Positions 15,534 through 25,121 of a DNA stretch of 64,000 bases are shown here, piece after piece. The number at the start of each line of letters is the position of its first letter. Position 1 is the stretch's first letter. Position numbers and translations under genes: made by a program. A model generated the notes under the pieces. The model worked only from the letters and a program-made list of their open reading frames with translations, was not told the origin of the DNA and did no database searches. The stretch covers positions 43,687 to 107,686 of the forward strand of contig FNQX01000013.1 in assembly GCA_900107575.1 (NCBI GenBank), read 5' to 3'. Source of the stretch: Lachnospiraceae bacterium NK3A20. GTDB taxonomy: Bacteria; Bacillota; Clostridia; Lachnospirales; Lachnospiraceae.

Positions 15534-17519
15534 CTACCTCACGCTGACGAAACCGTCCGCCAGCTCATCCCCCATCATCATGATGTCGCCATCCCTTCTC
15601 GTCGGCGCGGAAGGGAACGCGGCATACCCGCACTGATCTCCGCTCTCGGGGTAATAGAACGTAATCCCGTTCATCTCATAACTCTTTACTGCGTAAGTCC
15701 CATAATCCTGCTGCCATACCCAGTACGGCTGTGCGGCCCGTGACAGCACTTCCCGGCCAACCGCGTAGACCTTGTACGCTATGAAGGCCGTGATCAGCGC
15801 GCTGGCCGCCAGATGCAGTACCTTCGCCCGCCTCAGATACCTCTCCGGCGTCTTGATGGGATCCGCCCACAGCTCCGCCAGATACCACAGAATGATCCCG
15901 GCGTTCAGCGCCGCCAGAGAGTAGACGAAAACGCAGCCATATCGCATGAGTGGCCCGTTCTTCACCCAGAAAACAACAGCCGCGATCAACGTCATTTCCA
16001 CCGTGAGCACTGTGGCATTCAATCTACTATGATGTGTTCTGGCGCAATCGTCCCTTCCGCGTCCGGCTCGAGCCTCAACGCATTTAGCTCCTGTCTCAGC
16101 TCGTCCCCCGCGTGCCTCAACACCTCCTGCTCCGGCCGTAACACACCTGACTCGATCCGCAACGTGATGAAGTATGCCGCCCCAAATAATGATAAGCACC
16201 GACACCCCCGCGACGATCAGAAACAGCCGATCCGCACCTGCCTGCGAACGGAACCAGTCTCCTGTCCAGGCAGAGAAAGGCAGCGCATACCTTGTGACAT
16301 CCCTGTAGCCTCTCCCCCAGACCATGATCTCGCGGCTGTCGGCAAGAGCTGCCGCATCTGGAACTTTCCAGGGCAGATTAAAGAGATTGATTGCCGGGAA
16401 CGGGTAAACAAGATACCCCGTAAGAATGACGTTCCGGATGAAGAATGGAAGCGCCACCAGCACGGAAGTCACTGTGAACAGGAGGATACTCTTCCATTGC
16501 CTCTTACGAAACAGCCGGATGACCGGCAGTACAGCCAGGAGGAGTAACATCGCCCCGGAGAGCTTGATCGTGATAGTCCAGACGACTGCGACAGCGAGCA
16601 AAGCAAGCGTGAACCAGTCGTCCGTCTCCAGGAAGCGGATCAGGATCCAGAAAGTAACGAGTACCAGGAAATAGTCCGACGCCGGAGATACGATCTCATC
16701 CGCCGAGGAGAATAAGTAATATATTCCTGCGAGCCGCACAAAGTCCGCCAGCGACAGGCGAGGCAGCACTCCACCGCTCTTTTGCTGAAAGATACGGAAA
16801 ATCTTCAGACACTCGAGCCACAGCATAAGGTACAGATAGCCCTGCACCACATGCGCCGACTTTTCTCCAAGCGGGGCCAGCCAGCTGCTAACGAATCGGA
16901 ACGAGAACAACGCCGTCAGCGGAAAAGCCGCGCTGTTGTAGCCCAGTCGGTTGTGGAGGTTGGCAAGTCCCGGCACCACGCCATATTCCTCAATCCACCG
17001 GATCGCCTGCGCATGGTACAGGTCACTGTCATAGTGCATGTAGCCACGAGAGGTCAGGTAGGCACAGATGACTATCACTCCGCCGTAGCATATGGCAGAA
17101 TACACCCAAATAAGATTTGCATTCCGCTCAGAGTGCTCTGTCCTCTTCCGATACAAACTCAGTTCACCGCATTCCAGCCCTTCCCGCTGCGTGTACAAAT
17201 ACCAACAGGACAGCGCGGCGAGGATCATTGCACCCAGGAATGCACCAGCTGACACCCCCGCGAACAGGCTGTAAATCTCTGCGTATACGGTCAGGGCCAC
17301 CAGCCCTCCAATGGAACAGGCCCCCACCGAAAAATGCAGAGAATTCCCACGATAGGAATCCCCTGCATTGATGAACTGCCGGGATCGGAATGACAACATC
17401 CCGTGCAGCGATATTTTCTCTTGTCTGTCCGAGCACCTTGCGAGGATCACGATGGCCGCCGTTCCAATCGGCGCGCTGATGAGAAATATCACCAGCCATA
17501 TCAGGAGTACTTCCAGCAT
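15534..17519 (-). CDS. Large polytopic membrane protein, LIC_10190-like / GT-C-like
   Basis: The 661-residue protein has a dozen or more hydrophobic segments. The segment YMHYDSDLYHAQAIRWIEEY near 160-179 and the following VVPGLANLHNRLGYNS resemble the acidic extracytoplasmic loop of LIC_10190-type membrane proteins, thought to act on polyprenyl-linked sugars. A basic, Gly/Ala/Glu-rich stretch at residues 455-502 (16014-16157) sits between two helices. It carries an internal duplication of VEARxGR. The function is inferred only from fold type and location. GGAGG is well placed upstream of the ATG. It precedes hicB in the same direction. Confidence 0.6.
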   Translation of the reverse strand: MLEVLLIWLVIFLISAPIGTAAIVILARCSDRQEKISLHGMLSFRSRQFINAGDSYRGNSLHFSVGACSIGGLVALTVYAEIYSLFAGVSAGAFLGAMILAALSCWYLYTQREGLECGELSLYRKRTEHSERNANLIWVYSAICYGGVIVICAYLTSRGYMHYDSDLYHAQAIRWIEEYGVVPGLANLHNRLGYNSAAFPLTALFSFRFVSSWLAPLGEKSAHVVQGYLYLMLWLECLKIFRIFQQKSGGVLPRLSLADFVRLAGIYYLFSSADEIVSPASDYFLVLVTFWILIRFLETDDWFTLALLAVAVVWTITIKLSGAMLLLLAVLPVIRLFRKRQWKSILLFTVTSVLVALPFFIRNVILTGYLVYPFPAINLFNLPWKVPDAAALADSREIMVWGRGYRDVTRYALPFSAWTGDWFRSQAGADRLFLIVAGVSVLIIIWGGILHHVADRVRCVTAGAGGVEARGGRAETGAKCVEARAGRGRDDCARTHHSRLNATVLTVEMTLIAAVVFWVKNGPLMRYGCVFVYSLAALNAGIILWYLAELWADPIKTPERYLRRAKVLHLAASALITAFIAYKVYAVGREVLSRAAQPYWVWQQDYGTYAVKSYEMNGITFYYPESGDQCGYAAFPSAPTRRDGDIMMMGDELADGFVSVR

Positions 17520-17570
17520 TCGTACTACTCCTCCCTCTCAAATCATGATCTCCGAAATGCGATCGCCGGT

Positions 17571-19349
17571 TCACTCCGCATCTATGGCTTCCGTTACCGG
17601 CGAGTAAGTTCTGCCCTGCATCTTGTCTGTTACGACCTCATTCGGATTCAGGCTGTCCCCATTCTCATCAACCCATCCGGTGATCTTCTCCGTAACCGCG
17701 GGATCATCCATATAGATTCTGGTGCCTTCCCCCTCATCCGCAACTGGATTCAGGTTCAGTGTCTCCCCCTTCTTCGCATAATAGCTCAGGTCTCCGGCAG
17801 AGGTCTGGAAGTTCAATCTGACATACGCCGAAGGGTTTGCCATATAGTCATCCAGGAATTTCTTCCTGTCAACAAGCCAACGCTTCATGTTCCAGACCGA
17901 GGTGTCTGGCTGCGAGGCTGACACGTAATGATACTGCGACAGAATTCCGGAGGATACCGTCTGATAGGTGAGTACCGGAAGTTCATTCGTAAGATACTCA
18001 TCCAGCATCGGTGACAGTTCCTGCAGATACAGATTCCTGACATCTTCCATGAAGGAAGGATCCCGGCTCATCGCGGCGAGCAACTCCGATTCCCTATCAG
18101 CCAGCCATAGTGTCTGCCTTGTGATCGCGGGATAGTCGCCCTGGGATGTGAAACCGCAGGAGAGGATGTAATCCCACAGGCCGCCCGCTGCCAGCTTGTC
18201 GTCGGCAGACGTCTTCCCGTTTCCTCCGCCTGTCACCGTGAACTTGCTCTGATCTGCCGCGAGGAACTCGTTCAGGAGATAAACTCTCTCGAAGCTATCC
18301 TTATCAAGCTTCTGCCACAGCGCATCGAAGTCGATTTCACTTCGATGATCGCTGCCCGCTCCTGCCACGCCATCATTAGCTGCTGTGTCACTGCTATTCT
18401 CAGCAACCGTTTGTCCGTCAGTGTCCCTGCTGTCATCGCCGTCAACACCCGCGGATAAATCATCCCCGAGTACCTTCTCCACCTCCGCCGCCTCGCCCGC
18501 ATCCTCCGGCTTCGACGCCAGCAGGTACAACCCGAGGTAATCGCCATTCTCGTATACATTCACAAGGTCGGCGGGATCTATTCCCCCAATTCTCAGCCTG
18601 TCCGCGAGGTCGAACGCGACCTTATTCCTCAGCTGGCCGGCAGCCTCGATATAGTCAGGCAAAAGGTAGCAGGTCGCCTGCTGTTTTCCGCCGTTCAGGG
18701 GAGCCGCGGAAGATAACGTGAGCTGGTACGGCTTCTGCGGATAGGCCTGCGATCTCTCGTTCGAGAGCCGGATCGCCAGCGTCCCCGAAGAGATCAGGCC
18801 CGCATCCGCCCCCTTCATGACATAGGTCGCCCGCACGGAGGCAGACGGATCCTCATTCACCGCTGCCAGCGCATCATCCTGCGTGTTCAGATACAACGTG
18901 TTCGTGCCACCCGCGTAGAGGAACAGAATGTACGCCCCCAGCGGCTGCTCCGACCCGTCCCAGTTGATCGCAGTCGCAGGCATCATAGTATTGGAATCCC
19001 ACACGGGAATGGCATCCCCGCTGTGATAAACCGTATCGTCGCCGAACCTGATCCCCGCAAACTTCGTGAAATAGATCCGAAGGTCGTCCTGCATGTCGGA
19101 AGGAATGTAAGCCTCCCACTGATCATACTGCTCATTGCGGTAGAGCTTCACCCTGGCCGTGTCCGAGGAATCGGATGCGAAGCTGATGTCGCTTTGCAGG
19201 AAGTCCTCGGAAATGTACGCCTTGTAATCCGCGATCTGATTGTTTCTCACCTTCCTGAGGCCGATCACGGCAGTCCCGATGCACAACAGGATAGCCGCCG
19301 CGCCCAGCAGGAGGAGTGTTAAATTGCTCTTATGCACGTTACGCCCCAT
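17571..19349 (-). CDS. CotH-like protein kinase domain protein, membrane-anchored
   Basis: The 592-residue protein has an N-terminal anchor helix (residues 9-30) and a long extracytoplasmic part. From residue 206 the CotH pattern appears: KPYQLTL, LRNKVAFDLADRL, and VNVYENGDYLGLYLL. Later the element GGLWDYILSCG near 389-399 aligns with the family GPLWDYDLxFG. The second Asp is replaced by Ile, so phosphotransfer activity is uncertain. An acidic Gly/Ala/Ser/Asp-rich insert fills residues about 280-340 (18330-18512). CotH kinases phosphorylate spore coat or surface proteins. In a glycan locus it may instead act on cell-wall proteins. It starts just after hslO stops. Confidence 0.68.
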   Translation of the reverse strand: MGRNVHKSNLTLLLLGAAAILLCIGTAVIGLRKVRNNQIADYKAYISEDFLQSDISFASDSSDTARVKLYRNEQYDQWEAYIPSDMQDDLRIYFTKFAGIRFGDDTVYHSGDAIPVWDSNTMMPATAINWDGSEQPLGAYILFLYAGGTNTLYLNTQDDALAAVNEDPSASVRATYVMKGADAGLISSGTLAIRLSNERSQAYPQKPYQLTLSSAAPLNGGKQQATCYLLPDYIEAAGQLRNKVAFDLADRLRIGGIDPADLVNVYENGDYLGLYLLASKPEDAGEAAEVEKVLGDDLSAGVDGDDSRDTDGQTVAENSSDTAANDGVAGAGSDHRSEIDFDALWQKLDKDSFERVYLLNEFLAADQSKFTVTGGGNGKTSADDKLAAGGLWDYILSCGFTSQGDYPAITRQTLWLADRESELLAAMSRDPSFMEDVRNLYLQELSPMLDEYLTNELPVLTYQTVSSGILSQYHYVSASQPDTSVWNMKRWLVDRKKFLDDYMANPSAYVRLNFQTSAGDLSYYAKKGETLNLNPVADEGEGTRIYMDDPAVTEKITGWVDENGDSLNPNEVVTDKMQGRTYSPVTEAIDAE

Positions 19350-19350
19350 C

Positions 19351-20244
19351 TTATGAATTCTTGAGCTCTGCCCTCAGCCCGCGGATCTCATCGACGCTGA
19401 ACTGATATTTTTTGCCGCAAAAATGGCAGGCGAGCTCCGTTTCATGGCCTTCCTCGATGATCGAGTCGAGCTCAGCTTTGCCGAGAAGCTTCAGCGCGCG
19501 TTCCACACGGTCCCGGGAACAGTTGCAGTGGAACTGTACGGGAAGCGTCTGTGTGATCTCGACGTCGAAGCCGTCCAGAACCCTGGTCAGCATATCTTCC
19601 GGTGAGAACCCCGCATCCAGCATTTCGGTCACATATCCGACATCCTTCATATTGTTCTCGAGACGCGAGATCGTCTCCTCCGTCGCGAACGGCATCAGCT
19701 GGATAATGAAGCCGCCGGCGTGCTTCACGGAATAATCCGTGTCGACGAGAACGCCGAGACCGACCACAGAGGGAACCTGCTCCGACTCCGCGAAATAGTG
19801 CGTCAGATCATCCGCAATTTCTCCGGAGTGAATCGCAACCTGCCCGTTGTACGTGTGGTCCTTGTCCATATCGCGGATGACCGTCAGCGTGCCCTTGCCT
19901 ACCGCCTGACCGACATCCAGATGCCCGTCCTCCTTGAGCGGCAGAACGACCAGCGGGTTCTGAACGAAGCCCTTGACATTGCCGTTGTTGTCCGCCGTCA
20001 CCGTGATCCCGCCGATCGGGCCATCACCCGAGAACTGCAGGGTCAGGACAGAATCCTTGTCCTTCAGCATACCGCTCATCATGAGGGCGCCCGACATCGT
20101 GCGGCCGAGCGCCGCGGTGCATACAGGTGCCGTCCCGTGCGCTCTTCTGGCCTCTTCAACGAGATTCTTCGAAGTTACTGCAAATGCTCTGATTTCCTGA
20201 TTGGCCGCAATCGCGCGGACCATGTAATCCTGTGTTTCTGACAT
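19351..20244 (-). CDS. hslO: Redox-regulated chaperone Hsp33
   Basis: The protein has about 297 residues and is a holdase chaperone activated when its zinc centre is oxidised. The zinc ligands are the C-terminal CNC (in FHCNCSRDRV) and CHFC. The N-terminal beta domain has ALGRTMSGALMMSGML and SGDGPIGGITV, both family-typical. The ATG at 20244 is chosen because AAAGG lies 7 bases upstream, while the earlier ATG at 20259 has no ribosome site. It is a housekeeping gene lying among glycan genes. Confidence 0.96.
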   Translation of the reverse strand: MSETQDYMVRAIAANQEIRAFAVTSKNLVEEARRAHGTAPVCTAALGRTMSGALMMSGMLKDKDSVLTLQFSGDGPIGGITVTADNNGNVKGFVQNPLVVLPLKEDGHLDVGQAVGKGTLTVIRDMDKDHTYNGQVAIHSGEIADDLTHYFAESEQVPSVVGLGVLVDTDYSVKHAGGFIIQLMPFATEETISRLENNMKDVGYVTEMLDAGFSPEDMLTRVLDGFDVEITQTLPVQFHCNCSRDRVERALKLLGKAELDSIIEEGHETELACHFCGKKYQFSVDEIRGLRAELKNS

Positions 20245-20262
20245 ATCATAACCTTTCATCTG

Positions 20263-21894
20263 TTATTCATAGTAATATGGCATCTTGATATCATAATGTG
20301 GCAGTGAATCCATGACGCCGTCTCGGATATACAACGTCAGGCTGCCGCATTTAACTGGTGTGAAGTTATCTTCCACCTCCGGTGTGTGGACAATCTCACA
20401 CTCCCCAGTATAGTGTCTGTCATTCTGATTATACGCAACGATTACATTAATGTCGCTCAGGGGATAGTGAACCTCATCCTCCGGTTGGAAGTACGGCATT
20501 GTTCTGGTGATCCCCTGCGTGTTCGTATTCCAGTAATAGATCCGATCGTTGTCATGATCTTTGAACCAATAGTCAATCGTCATGTCAGCTTCCAGACTGC
20601 CCATTCTCATGCATGACATCACCCCGCTATCCGTTTCATCAGACAGTCGCAGCGTTTCATTCAGCATCGTTGTCACACTCTGCCCTCGGAATCGGAAATA
20701 ATCCGCTTCGATGATCACGGATCGGAAAGAGCTGGCCAGCAATAAGATCAGACCAGTCCAATAGACGGTCTTTCTCTTCCCTGACAGCGTACCCCCCCCT
20801 AAAATGAAGACGATGAAGAAGAAATAGAAGCCTATGACAAGTGGCAGGAGGTATCTCTCATTGATCGGTGCGTTGCTGTGCAGTAATATCTGCGGCGTGA
20901 TGAAGATAAGTGTGAGGGCAATCTCATCTCTCATCTTCTTGAGCTGCTCCCAGTAGGTGAGCAGGATCGCGATAAACAGAGCGCCGAAGATCCCGTACCA
21001 CTTCAGGTTCTCCTGAAAAGCGATATGATAAGATTCTGCAATCGAACCGATAGATGATCCCAGCCCTGTGCCAGTACCGGTTGTGCCGATAAACCTCAGG
21101 GTATAAAGAACAGATGCAACGCATACCACGAAACATAAGACGGCATATACCAATCTGCCTTTCCATTGGGACAGTTCCCGGAAAAAGTCCCTCCAGCCAA
21201 TGGTATGTTCGCGTCGGTGCTTCGCATCATAGAGCACATATCCTGCGATAAACGGAAGTAACGCCATGAAGGATTCCTTGTATGCTGCCATCAGCATGAA
21301 TACCAGGAAGCTCAGAACAGCATAAGCGGTTCCTCTCCCCTTTTGTTTCACAGCTCCTGCTGTGAGCCTATCGCAGTTCATCCAACTGATCAGAAGATTG
21401 AATCCGATAGCGAACAAGAGCGTTCCAAACGCTTCCTGCGGTCCCAGTTTCCACCACACAGCGCTCTGATATCCTACAAGACATGACACGCCGAATAGAA
21501 ATGCCGCACCGATGTTCAGACCCATGCGTCTTGCTGCAGTATAGAGAAGCGTGATGGCCGCTGTGATCTCCACGCCTTTGATCACAGAGAACAATTCAAG
21601 ATTCGCACCAAACAGATAGACCATCAGAATTCGCAGCGGATAATACAATGGACGCAGTCTTCTGTGAATGTCCCAGAGAAAAGTGGAGCTAATTACATCT
21701 GCGAGCGATCTGTGCAGATACTGAAAATCATACAGATATTCCAGATATTCATGGTCATCCACCAGATGCCAACCCGAGGTCAGTGTTCCCTGCGACAGCA
21801 GTACACCGAATACAATCCCGGCTGACAATAGGATCACCGCGAAGACTTCCCAGATGCGCAGCGTCGTACTATTATGATTTACGTTCCGAGCCAT
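20263..21894 (-). CDS. Polytopic membrane protein, GT-C-like, function unknown
   Basis: About 543 residues with about 11-12 hydrophobic segments. After the first helix comes WHLVDDHEYLEYLYDFQYLH. This is an acidic loop in the position where GT-C glycosyltransferases hold their catalytic Asp or Glu. The C-terminal about 130 residues are soluble. No specific family is recognised. The ATG at 21894 is preceded by GGAG, while the upstream TTG is less likely. It lies 27 bases after the GtrII-like gene, in the same operon. Confidence 0.6.
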   Translation of the reverse strand: MARNVNHNSTTLRIWEVFAVILLSAGIVFGVLLSQGTLTSGWHLVDDHEYLEYLYDFQYLHRSLADVISSTFLWDIHRRLRPLYYPLRILMVYLFGANLELFSVIKGVEITAAITLLYTAARRMGLNIGAAFLFGVSCLVGYQSAVWWKLGPQEAFGTLLFAIGFNLLISWMNCDRLTAGAVKQKGRGTAYAVLSFLVFMLMAAYKESFMALLPFIAGYVLYDAKHRREHTIGWRDFFRELSQWKGRLVYAVLCFVVCVASVLYTLRFIGTTGTGTGLGSSIGSIAESYHIAFQENLKWYGIFGALFIAILLTYWEQLKKMRDEIALTLIFITPQILLHSNAPINERYLLPLVIGFYFFFIVFILGGGTLSGKRKTVYWTGLILLLASSFRSVIIEADYFRFRGQSVTTMLNETLRLSDETDSGVMSCMRMGSLEADMTIDYWFKDHDNDRIYYWNTNTQGITRTMPYFQPEDEVHYPLSDINVIVAYNQNDRHYTGECEIVHTPEVEDNFTPVKCGSLTLYIRDGVMDSLPHYDIKMPYYYE

Positions 21895-21921
21895 CAAAAG
21901 TTCACTCCAATCTGATACACG

Positions 21922-23535
21922 TCAATATTCATTCGAGAACTTGACGACGATGATATCGTTGATCACCTGAATACCGTCATTGGATGGATAGGTCGGCATT
22001 GCCTGCACCTCCGGCCAGGACTCTACCTCCTGAATCTGATCCTCATCCCAAATACCATCCTGCCAGAACCCCAGCCACATTTTCATATAGATATCAAAAT
22101 TATAGTTTTTCACAGAATCCGTTCCGAAAGGATCCAGTTCGACACCATTAAACTCGTCCATGTCCTCCACGCGCGAATATGACGGATCATACAACGAATT
22201 GTGTCCGAGGTAGATGATCTTTTGATCCGGCTGATATCCCTTTGCAGATTTGATCTGCGTGATCAGCGTGTTGAGATAAGAATCCGCCTGTTTCTGAATG
22301 AACGCTGACTTAAGATAACAGATGTTCGCGATATGTATCTCAGCGACGCACAGATAAACCAGCGTTGCTGCCCCCAGAAGCGATACCATCCTCGCGTGTT
22401 TCCAGTTCGGCTTCTCCACCATTTCATACAGCTTTACGAAATATACCAGCAACAACAGTTGAGAATACATTTCGAGGGAACGCGTGGCGCTCTCTTCGAT
22501 CAGGATCAATACAAAATTGCTGGCTAACGGCAGAATGACCGTCATGAATGCCATCACTGCCAGCTGGGTCTTGCTATAGCTGTTCCTGTTGCGAAGGATG
22601 TAGTAGATCGTTGCCAGGATTCCTACACCCAGCACGACTACATACAATGAATGCATCGTCAGTATATAAATCGTATAGTGCTGTTCCAGGCGGGGACGGA
22701 AGAATTCAGAGTATGCCAGAGCGATCCGTTGCAGATACCCTGCGATATTAGTGATGCCATAACTGTTGATGCCCTGTCTTGCAGATAATTCCATGTGGTA
22801 AATCTTCAAAGACAGCTGCACTGCCGCAAGATAAGCAGCCAGTGACAGCGCAAGAGTCATGACTGCGATCACACATTCATGCAGCCATTTGCGGACACCT
22901 TCATTCTGCTCCAGTACATCCAGATAGATGCGGAAGAATACAACAGCGACGGTGACGCAGATGTATGACTGATAGACTCCAGTAGCGCAGGCTGTGAGAA
23001 CAATCGCCAGGACAATTTTTCCTGGCAATCTTTTTGATGCGAGAATTTCCTTCCAGCCATATCTCCATACGGAACAGATCAGCACTCCTGCCGCAATCGC
23101 CATCAGGACAGCGATCATGTATGCAGGTGCGCAGTACATATATCCCATGAGTGCAGTCACAACCGGATAGGCTACCATAACAACCGCGAGAAGGATACAA
23201 CTCACAATGTTGTTGATCTGATACAGATAAGCCAGAAGGCACGCACAAAGTCCTGATAAGACGAGAACCAGGGTGCCATTGAATACCGGCATCGCGTAAA
23301 CATGACCGCGGAGGAAGAATTCCGCGCATTTCCAGAATACACGTAACATCCATCTGCCCGAGGAGATTGTAGACCCAAATACGAACAGCTCTGTCAGATC
23401 GTCATGGAACGCATACTCATTGAACATCATCATTCCATGTGTCAGGATACCCGCCACCATTGTGGTCAGAAGAATGATCTTATGTTTTCGATCCATTCGG
23501 ATCAGATGGTGGAACAGATTGGTAAGGGTACTCAT
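21922..23535 (-). CDS. GtrII-like glucosyltransferase membrane protein (paralogue)
   Basis: The 537-residue protein resembles the product of 10012-11802. Shared features are an acidic loop after helix one (EYAFHDDLTELFVFG), a GRW motif, repeated hydrophobic helices with the MYCAPAYMIAVLMA segment, and a soluble C-terminal domain with a TYPSNDGIQVINDI end. It lacks the long hydrophilic insert of that paralogue. It likely transfers a sugar from a lipid-phosphate donor onto a surface glycan. It starts after the Rnf operon terminator, so it has its own promoter or relies on readthrough. Confidence 0.7.
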   Translation of the reverse strand: MSTLTNLFHHLIRMDRKHKIILLTTMVAGILTHGMMMFNEYAFHDDLTELFVFGSTISSGRWMLRVFWKCAEFFLRGHVYAMPVFNGTLVLVLSGLCACLLAYLYQINNIVSCILLAVVMVAYPVVTALMGYMYCAPAYMIAVLMAIAAGVLICSVWRYGWKEILASKRLPGKIVLAIVLTACATGVYQSYICVTVAVVFFRIYLDVLEQNEGVRKWLHECVIAVMTLALSLAAYLAAVQLSLKIYHMELSARQGINSYGITNIAGYLQRIALAYSEFFRPRLEQHYTIYILTMHSLYVVVLGVGILATIYYILRNRNSYSKTQLAVMAFMTVILPLASNFVLILIEESATRSLEMYSQLLLLVYFVKLYEMVEKPNWKHARMVSLLGAATLVYLCVAEIHIANICYLKSAFIQKQADSYLNTLITQIKSAKGYQPDQKIIYLGHNSLYDPSYSRVEDMDEFNGVELDPFGTDSVKNYNFDIYMKMWLGFWQDGIWDEDQIQEVESWPEVQAMPTYPSNDGIQVINDIIVVKFSNEY

Positions 23536-23559
23536 TTGCTCACCGTCCTTCTTGGCAGG

Positions 23560-23600
23560 AATAAAGCCGTCCCGGTGAACCAGATCACCGACACGGCTTT
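23560..23600 (-). terminator. Terminator after the rnf operon
   Basis: On the minus strand, GCCGTGTCGGTGA and TCACCGGGACGGC form a 13-base stem with one mismatched step and a 6-base loop (TCTGGT), followed by TTTATT. It lies between rnfB and the GtrII-like gene. Confidence 0.8.
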
Positions 23601-23638
23601 TATCATACCATATTCAGATTGCCGCGTGTACCTAGGAG

Positions 23639-24472
23639 TTACGCGCTCGCTTCCGCCGGCGCCTTCGCCTCTGCGGCAAGGTTTAAGATCGCGTGCTTCG
23701 GGCACTTCTCCGCGCACAGGCCGCAGGCAACGCACTTCTCATTGTCGATGACGGCAACATTCTTCTCCGTTACGTGAACGGCGTCGTGCTCGCAGACTCT
23801 CTCGCACATGCGGCAGGCAATGCAGCTGGTCTTGCAGACCGCCATGGCAGCCTTGCCCAAGTCCTCGTTGGAGCAGCGGACATTCACCGTGCCGGAATAC
23901 GGCTTCAGGCTGATCAGGTTCTGCGGGCAGACCTTGATGCAGGCACCGCAGGAGGTGCAGTAATCGCGTCCTACTACCGCCACACCGTCGATCACGTGGA
24001 TGGCGTCGAACTCGCACGCCTCCACACAGTCGCCCAGACCGATACAGCCGTACTTGCAGGCCTTTGTGCCGCCGAAGAGCGACTTCGCGGCCTTGCAGCT
24101 ATTGATGCTGCCATCGTAAGTGTAGAGCTGCTTCGCATTCTCCTTCGTGCCGTTGCAGGCAACGAAGGAAACCTTCTTCTCCGCGGCTGCCGCGTCGGTA
24201 CCCAGAAGAGCCGCGAGCTTCTTCGCGACATCGGGACCGCCGACCACGCACTTGTTGCAGGGCGTCTCCTTGTCTCCGGAGAGCGCGTGCGCGTAGTCAT
24301 CGCAACCTGCGTATCCGCAGCCGCCGCAGTTCGCGCCGGGCAGCTCCGCTCTCAGGTCAATGAACAGCTGATCCTCTTTAACTTCGAAGATTTTGGAAGC
24401 GAAGGAAAGGAGGATGCCGGCGACCAGACCGATCACCACGACCAATACTACTGCTATGATTATCAGATTCAT
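23639..24472 (-). CDS. rnfB: Rnf complex subunit B, iron-sulfur protein
   Basis: RnfB is the ferredoxin-interacting, multi-cluster subunit of the membrane Na+/H+-translocating ferredoxin:NAD+ oxidoreductase. After one N-terminal membrane helix comes the Fe-S domain motif CGGCGYAGCDDYA. Further Cys clusters follow (CKYGCIGLGDC, CTSCGACIKVC). Two C-terminal ferredoxin-type motifs are then seen (CIACRMCERVC, CVACGLCAEKC). The protein ends in an Ala/Glu/Pro-rich tail. The start at 24472 has GAGAGGA upstream and the in-frame codons before it lack a ribosome site. It is the last gene of the rnfCDGEAB order. Confidence 0.95.
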   Translation of the reverse strand: MNLIIIAVVLVVVIGLVAGILLSFASKIFEVKEDQLFIDLRAELPGANCGGCGYAGCDDYAHALSGDKETPCNKCVVGGPDVAKKLAALLGTDAAAAEKKVSFVACNGTKENAKQLYTYDGSINSCKAAKSLFGGTKACKYGCIGLGDCVEACEFDAIHVIDGVAVVGRDYCTSCGACIKVCPQNLISLKPYSGTVNVRCSNEDLGKAAMAVCKTSCIACRMCERVCEHDAVHVTEKNVAVIDNEKCVACGLCAEKCPKHAILNLAAEAKAPAEASA

Positions 24473-24533
24473 ACCAATTTCCTCTCTCGGGCATATCGCC
24501 CTTCGCATGAGAATTCATGCGATGCTTCCCTTA

Positions 24534-25121
24534 TCACGAGAACATTCCTGAGAAACCCATGAACGCGAGCGACAGGATTGCCGCCGTCGTCAGCACGATC
24601 GGGACGCCGCGGAACGACTTCGGGATTCTCGTCTGATCCACCAGTCTCGAGCGCACGCCCGCCATGATGGTGAGTGCGAACCAGAAGCCGAGGCCGCCGC
24701 CGAATGCCTGCGCAATAGACTCCGCATAGTTGTAACCCTCGTCAATGTTGCTGATGCAGACGCCGAGTACGGCGCAGTTCGTGGTGATGAGCGGCAGATA
24801 AATACCCATGCTCTTGTAGAGCGCAGGAAGATTCTTTTTCATGAACATCTCGATGAACTGCACGAGCGCCGCGATGATCAGGATAAAGACAACCGTCTGC
24901 AGATAGCCGATGCCGATGCTGTCGAGGAGTTGCTGGATCGGCCAGGTTACGATGGTCGCCAACGTCATGACGAAAGTAACGGCAATGCCCATGCCCTTCG
25001 CGCTGTCAAGGTCGGTCGACACGCCGAGGAAGGGGCAGATCCCCAGGAACTGCGACAGCGGATAGTTGTCCACCGTCACCATGGAGATCATGATGATCAC
25101 AATTTTACCAAGCGTACCCAT
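24534..25121 (-). CDS. rnfA: Rnf complex subunit A, membrane protein
   Basis: The 195-residue integral membrane subunit has six helices. It carries the conserved NYPLSQFLGICPFLGVS at 19-35 and the TTNCAVLGVCISN stretch near 107-119, each with the Cys residue thought to bind the membrane iron-sulfur centre. The start overlaps the rnfE stop (TAATG), so translation is coupled, and AAAGGAG is well placed. Confidence 0.95.
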   Translation of the reverse strand: MGTLGKIVIIMISMVTVDNYPLSQFLGICPFLGVSTDLDSAKGMGIAVTFVMTLATIVTWPIQQLLDSIGIGYLQTVVFILIIAALVQFIEMFMKKNLPALYKSMGIYLPLITTNCAVLGVCISNIDEGYNYAESIAQAFGGGLGFWFALTIMAGVRSRLVDQTRIPKSFRGVPIVLTTAAILSLAFMGFSGMFS

